Source of the DNA: JAFDZV01 sp964455525
GTDB lineage: Bacteria; Bacteroidota; Ignavibacteria; OLB7
Length of the DNA stretch: 64,000 bases
NCBI GenBank assembly: GCA_964455525.1
Contig: CAYVWR010000005.1
Location: 298,698-362,697, forward strand
Direction of reading: 5' to 3'
Shown: positions 60,030 to 64,000 of the stretch, one piece after another
Layout of the letters: every line of letters starts with the position of its first letter
Numbering within the stretch: the stretch's first letter is position 1
Position numbers and translations under genes: made by a program
The notes under the pieces: generated by a model
Seen by the model: the letters and a program-made list of their open reading frames with translations, nothing else
Told to the model about the DNA's origin: nothing
Databases searched by the model: none

Positions 60030-62684
60030 ATGAGTCACGACCCATTTGTATCCTCCTCGTCGCAATCCGAATCCAGTGCAATGGGATCGCTCTCGGATCT
60101 GGCATTCCTTGCCGAATCCGGGAAGGTGCTGGCCGCCTCGCTCGATATTGATGAGGTTGCCGATGCTCTGGTACGGCTTGTTGTGCCGCGTCTTGCCGAT
60201 TGGTCGGTGTTGGACTATGGGGATGCGGCCTCCGATGCCCCAAACCGCCGCTGCGGCGCTCTGGCCAAGGAAGGGAGTGCGGGAGGAGCGATCGAAGATC
60301 GTTCGGCCCCGGCCAGGGCACATGATGTTCTGCTACAACGGTTGCCGGTCGGCGCAGAAGAGGTTCTGGCCCTTGAGCCAGCACTTGTGGCCGAACTGCT
60401 GGCCGGGTCCACAATGATCGCTGCCGATCGCTATCAGGGTGGTTCGGCCGTCGCCATCGCCGTTGACCTACATGGGGTGCGGCTGGGATATCTGGTGCTG
60501 GGATGTGATGCCGGACGGCCCTGTGGTGGTGATGACCTGCGGATGATTCGTGAGATCGCCGGGCGGGGTGGCATGGCGCTGTTCAATGCACGGCGTTTCC
60601 AGCAGGCCCGGATGCAGATCAAGGTGAATGAGGAGGCGCTTCGCAAGGAGCAGGATCATACGCGTGCCGATGGCACGAGCGCCGAGGAGGAGAGCCGGAA
60701 GAATGATCGGCGGTTTCGTGCCGTTATTGATAATAGCCGGGACCCTATCTGGCTCCTTTCCGCTGGTGCGGCGATTCTCTATGCCAGCCCTTCTACTGTC
60801 GAGGTGCTTGGATATGAGCCTGAGGAGATCCTCGGCAGAACATATCCCGAGTTCATCCATCCCGATGATGCCGGGATTATGCTCGATCATTTCAACCGGC
60901 TTCTCTCGGTTGCCGGAATCAGGATAACCGCACAGTTCAGGGGGCGCCACAAGGATGGCACATGGCGGTGGATTGAAGCCGGGGGGACCAATATGCTTGC
61001 CGATCCTGCGCTTCATGCCATCATCACCAACCTGCGCGATATCACCGACCGCAAACGTGCCGAGGAGGATCTGCATAATCGTGCACGTCAGCAGGCTGCC
61101 GTCTCCAAGTTCGGATTGCAAGCTCTGACCGGGATGGATATCAAGCAGCTTCTGGATGAGGGGGTACGGCTGGTTGCACAGGTGATGGATGTGGAACTCT
61201 GCAAATTCCTGGAACTCCTCCCGGATGGAGGCACGCTCCTTGTCACGTCCGGCGTAGGCTGGCAGAGTGGCGTTGTCGGTGTGGCTACGGTCCCCGTCGA
61301 GCGCCATTCACAGGCTGGCTATACCCTTCTTTGCAGTGAGCCGGTGATCGTAGACGATCTGAAGACCGAAACCCGCTTTATTGGCACGTCGCTGCTGCAT
61401 GACCATGGGGTCGTCAGCGGTATCAGTGTGATCGTTCATGGTCTCAACGCTCCCTATGGCATCCTTGGGGCACATACAGCACGGCATCGTAGCTTTAGCT
61501 GGGATGATGTACATTTCATGCAGGCCATCGCCAACATCGTTGGTGAGGCGCTTGCAAGAAAGCAGACCGACAAGGCGCTCCATACAAGCGAACAGCATTA
61601 CCGGGCGCTGATCGAGAACAGCTACGATGTAACGGCACTCTTCGATAGCGCTGGGGTTTTTCTCTATGCCAGCCCCTCCACAACCCGGCTTCTGGGATAT
61701 CCTACTGAGACCTTTGTCGGCCGTGGCATCTTTGAGTTCATTCATCCCGACGATGTGGAGTACTGCTACGGGCTGCTGGGAAAATGCATGGAGACTATCG
61801 GCGCAAGCGTTGTCGGACAGTTTCGGATGATCCACCGTAGCGGTGCCTGGCGGTGGATCGAGGGCACCGGGACTACCTTTATCACCGATGCGGGAGAGGT
61901 TGCCCTTATTGCCAATTACCATGATATTACCGAGCGGAGAAAAGCGGAGATGGCGCTGACCGAGGCCAAAGAGACGGCCGAAGCTGCCAATCTTGCAAAA
62001 GATCAGTTCCTTGCAGTGCTCAGCCATGAGCTGCGTACCCCCCTGACGCCGGTGATCACTGCGGTGGAAGTGCTCAAAGAGGAGCCTGATATCTCACAAG
62101 AGAACGGCAAGCTGCTTGAGATCATACAGCGCAACGTGGAGCTGGAAGCGCGTTTGATCGACGATCTTCTCGATCTTACTCGTATTACCAACAGTAAACT
62201 CAAGCTCAATCTGGAGCATGCCGATCTGCATTCCCTTGTGCACTCGGCACTTGGCATCTCCAAGGGGGATATCAAGGGGAAACGATTGAATGTGACGCTT
62301 GATCTTTGCGCCCGGATGTGTGTTGTAAAGGGCGATCCCGCACGTCTGCAACAGGTGCTCTGGAACCTGATAAAAAATGCTGTGAAGTTCACGCCGGATC
62401 ATGGGCGGATCATCATCCGCTCCACGAATGTGGATGATCGTATCCGGGTCGTGATCGCCGATTCCGGTATCGGCATCGAGCCGCATGTGCTTCCCCATAT
62501 CTTCAATGCGTTCGAGCAGGGGGAGAAGACCATCACCCGGCGCTTCGGCGGGCTGGGACTTGGCCTGGCGATCAGCCGGACAATCGTCGATCTTCATGGT
62601 GGCACCCTTACCGCATCGAGCCAGGGAAGGAACATGGGGGCTACATTCACCCTCGATCTTGAAGCTATCGCCGAGATACATTAG
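60030..62684 (+). CDS. PAS/GAF sensor histidine kinase
   Basis: An 884-residue soluble kinase with no membrane helix. Order: an N-terminal GAF-like domain (about 15-205), a PAS domain with DNSRDPIWLLS and HKDGTWRWIE (about 225-350), a GAF domain with AQVMDVELCKFLEL (about 365-520), a second PAS domain with HRSGAWRWIEGTG (about 540-650), then HisKA FLAVLSHELRTPLTPV (phospho-His) and an HATPase with NLIKNAVKF (N box), DSGIGI and GGLGLGLAI (G boxes). The start at 60030 is preferred because a Bacteroidota-type -10 (TATAGTTG, 59986-59993) precedes it. No response regulator is adjacent; the signal is probably cytoplasmic. Confidence 0.85.
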   Translation: MSHDPFVSSSSQSESSAMGSLSDLAFLAESGKVLAASLDIDEVADALVRLVVPRLADWSVLDYGDAASDAPNRRCGALAKEGSAGGAIEDRSAPARAHDVLLQRLPVGAEEVLALEPALVAELLAGSTMIAADRYQGGSAVAIAVDLHGVRLGYLVLGCDAGRPCGGDDLRMIREIAGRGGMALFNARRFQQARMQIKVNEEALRKEQDHTRADGTSAEEESRKNDRRFRAVIDNSRDPIWLLSAGAAILYASPSTVEVLGYEPEEILGRTYPEFIHPDDAGIMLDHFNRLLSVAGIRITAQFRGRHKDGTWRWIEAGGTNMLADPALHAIITNLRDITDRKRAEEDLHNRARQQAAVSKFGLQALTGMDIKQLLDEGVRLVAQVMDVELCKFLELLPDGGTLLVTSGVGWQSGVVGVATVPVERHSQAGYTLLCSEPVIVDDLKTETRFIGTSLLHDHGVVSGISVIVHGLNAPYGILGAHTARHRSFSWDDVHFMQAIANIVGEALARKQTDKALHTSEQHYRALIENSYDVTALFDSAGVFLYASPSTTRLLGYPTETFVGRGIFEFIHPDDVEYCYGLLGKCMETIGASVVGQFRMIHRSGAWRWIEGTGTTFITDAGEVALIANYHDITERRKAEMALTEAKETAEAANLAKDQFLAVLSHELRTPLTPVITAVEVLKEEPDISQENGKLLEIIQRNVELEARLIDDLLDLTRITNSKLKLNLEHADLHSLVHSALGISKGDIKGKRLNVTLDLCARMCVVKGDPARLQQVLWNLIKNAVKFTPDHGRIIIRSTNVDDRIRVVIADSGIGIEPHVLPHIFNAFEQGEKTITRRFGGLGLGLAISRTIVDLHGGTLTASSQGRNMGATFTLDLEAIAEIH

Positions 62685-63273
62685 ATCTGCCGGACGGTGC
62701 CCATATACGCCGTGCAGTTCATCAAACTGCCGCAATTCTTGCATTGCAAAATGAACGCCCCATCTTTTTTGCACTTCTGTTCATCCCTTAAACCCATTAT
62801 TTTTCACGATGCCATCGTTCTGTGAAAGAAGGCATGATTTTAGCATATCAGCTAAAGATTGCAGTAGGACTAATCCGATTCATAGATACCTGAAGCGCAC
62901 CAGATGAACGGCGGCAGCAACCGCCACCAGGAGCCAGTCCAACCGGACTCTTCATTGTTCACTCTTCTCGGTATGCGAGGCATCGGACAGGTGCTTCCCG
63001 CACCATGGTATTCCATTTGTCTCATCGGTGGCACCAATCTCCGGTGAATCTGATGTGGATGACGCCCCCCATAGAAGTAGACCATAGCGCTGTTACCACC
63101 TTTCGGGTAGCGGACAACCTGGGCAGATAGCCCCTGGAATCTAACTGTACGTGTAATTAACAACCCATCCGTTCAATGCGGAAGCAATCCGACGACGGTC
63201 GCCGTATTCCAGCGCGTTCGTCCGGCGGGCGTGCTTTTCCATGTTCGTCCATGTGATATAGCAAGGTGAGAGA
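62685..63273. other. Intergenic stretch of 590 bases
   Basis: Somewhat A+T-richer than its neighbours. Only short leftward frames are open (such as 62870-63163), with no starts I can support. It probably holds the promoter of the poly-HAMP gene. Confidence 0.35.
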
Positions 63274-64000
63274 ATGGCAACCGAAGCGACCAATACCCTT
63301 GACGCAAAGCTTCTCTTGAAGACGTTGATGGCGATCAAGAAGGGGGATTTTTCTGTTCGCATGCCCATTGATGAAACCGGCATGACCGCAAAGATCTACG
63401 AGACCCTGAACGATATCATTGAAATGAACGAGCGGATGGCCGATGAGCTGGAACGCATCAGTTCGGTGGTGGGTAAGGAGGGGAAGATCTCACAACGGGC
63501 CGTGATGAATGGTGCCGGCGGCGGGTGGGCCTCCTGTATAGACTCGGTCAATACCCTGATTGCCGATCTGGCCCAGCCGACTACCGAGGTGGCCAGGGTG
63601 ATCGGCTCGGTGGCGCGTGGCGATCTCTCCCAGTCGATCGCTCTGGAGATCGATGGCAGACCCCTGAAGGGAGAATTCCTTCGGACTGCAAAGGTTGTCA
63701 ATACGATGGTGGATCAGCTTAGCTCGTTTGCCTCGGAGGTGACACGGGTTGCACGCGAGGTGGGCACCGAGGGCAAGCTCGGCGGGCAGGCCAAGGTGAA
63801 GGGTGTGTCGGGGACGTGGAAGGATCTGACCGACAATGTGAACTTTATGGCAGGCAACCTCACCGCGCAGGTCCGCAATATCGCCGCCGTTACCACAGCG
63901 GTTGCCAATGGCGATCTGTCGAAGAAGATCACGGTGGATGTGAAAGGGGAGATCCTTGAGCTGAAGAACACGATCAACACGATGGTGGACCAGCTTAGCT
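63274..64000 (+). CDS. Poly-HAMP signalling protein, partial (runs off the right edge)
   Basis: Starts at an ATG after gaga and stays open to the window's end (242 codons seen). The visible part is tandem HAMP domains of about 92 residues: VIGSVARGDLSQSIALEI...TVNTMVDQLSSFASEVTRVAREVGTEGKLG, then AAVTTAVANGDLSKKITVDV...TINTMVDQLS. The 276-base repeat is visible in the DNA (63697-63720 with 63973-63996). Such arrays precede GAF, histidine kinase and receiver domains in large soluble hybrid kinases of the Nik1 type. The N-terminal AIKKGDFSVRMP is a degenerate first HAMP. The kinase part is expected outside the window. Confidence 0.85.
   Translation, partial: MATEATNTLDAKLLLKTLMAIKKGDFSVRMPIDETGMTAKIYETLNDIIEMNERMADELERISSVVGKEGKISQRAVMNGAGGGWASCIDSVNTLIADLAQPTTEVARVIGSVARGDLSQSIALEIDGRPLKGEFLRTAKVVNTMVDQLSSFASEVTRVAREVGTEGKLGGQAKVKGVSGTWKDLTDNVNFMAGNLTAQVRNIAAVTTAVANGDLSKKITVDVKGEILELKNTINTMVDQLS

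Noticed and set aside
1..64000. CRISPR arrays
   Set aside because: No series of short direct repeats with regular unique spacers was seen; the regular repeats present are in-frame protein repeats.

Overview
The window looks like a chromosomal segment of a Gram-negative bacterium of the Bacteroidota/Chlorobiota/Ignavibacteriota group. This is inferred from three things: many signal-peptide outer-membrane barrel proteins, an AmgK-like kinase fused to a RapZ C-terminal domain, and -10 regions of the Bacteroidota type (TAnnTTTG, seen exactly upstream of the tRNA-Glu). The backbone is G+C-rich and the giant genes almost never use the codons TTA, CTA and TCA. A stretch at about 20.3-27.3 kb is visibly richer in A+T. 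No species can be named from the sequence alone.

Region 1 (1-17.2 kb) is ordinary chromosome. It holds three outer-membrane barrel proteins (two are tandem paralogues), fabI, a TPM-domain membrane protein, a metallo-beta-lactamase-fold nuclease divergent from a small XRE regulator with a clear promoter and operator, and a scattered sugar-phosphate set (two phosphomannose-isomerase-type proteins translationally coupled, a cupin glucose-6-phosphate isomerase, a BadF-type sugar kinase and a ROK glucokinase coupled to an FtsB/DivIC gene). An HMA-domain lipoprotein ends the region.

Region 2 (17.2-24.64 kb) is a 7.36-kb integrated element in the 3' end of tRNA-Glu(TTC). The evidence is a 15-bp core repeat at both ends, arm-type repeats just inside each end, a tyrosine integrase, an excisionase-like helix-turn-helix protein, a gpII/phage-X-type replication protein, an XRE regulator and a DUF2513-type protein. 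Its cargo is one leftward cluster: two small secreted Cys-rich proteins around a thioredoxin-fold/beta-propeller protein. Just outside attR, in the flanking chromosome (24.8-27.3 kb), lies a decayed second copy of the same cargo, with a one-base frameshift and a truncated 3' end.

Region 3 (28.5-56.6 kb) is the most unusual part: three giant genes in a row (2708, 2875 and 3228 codons) preceded by a small gene. The first giant is a subtilisin-family (S8) protein whose catalytic domain is interrupted by repeat insertions. The small gene upstream is a free-standing homologue of that protease's own propeptide. The second and third giants share a helical Cys/Trp repeat otherwise unknown to me, and the third carries two near-identical carbohydrate-binding-like domains. 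None has a visible signal peptide. I interpret them as one functional locus, but the function is unknown.

Region 4 (56.7-64 kb) returns to ordinary chromosome: the AmgK-like/RapZ fusion, an SMC/RecF-like ATPase, a PAS/GAF histidine kinase and the start of a poly-HAMP signalling protein that runs off the right edge.
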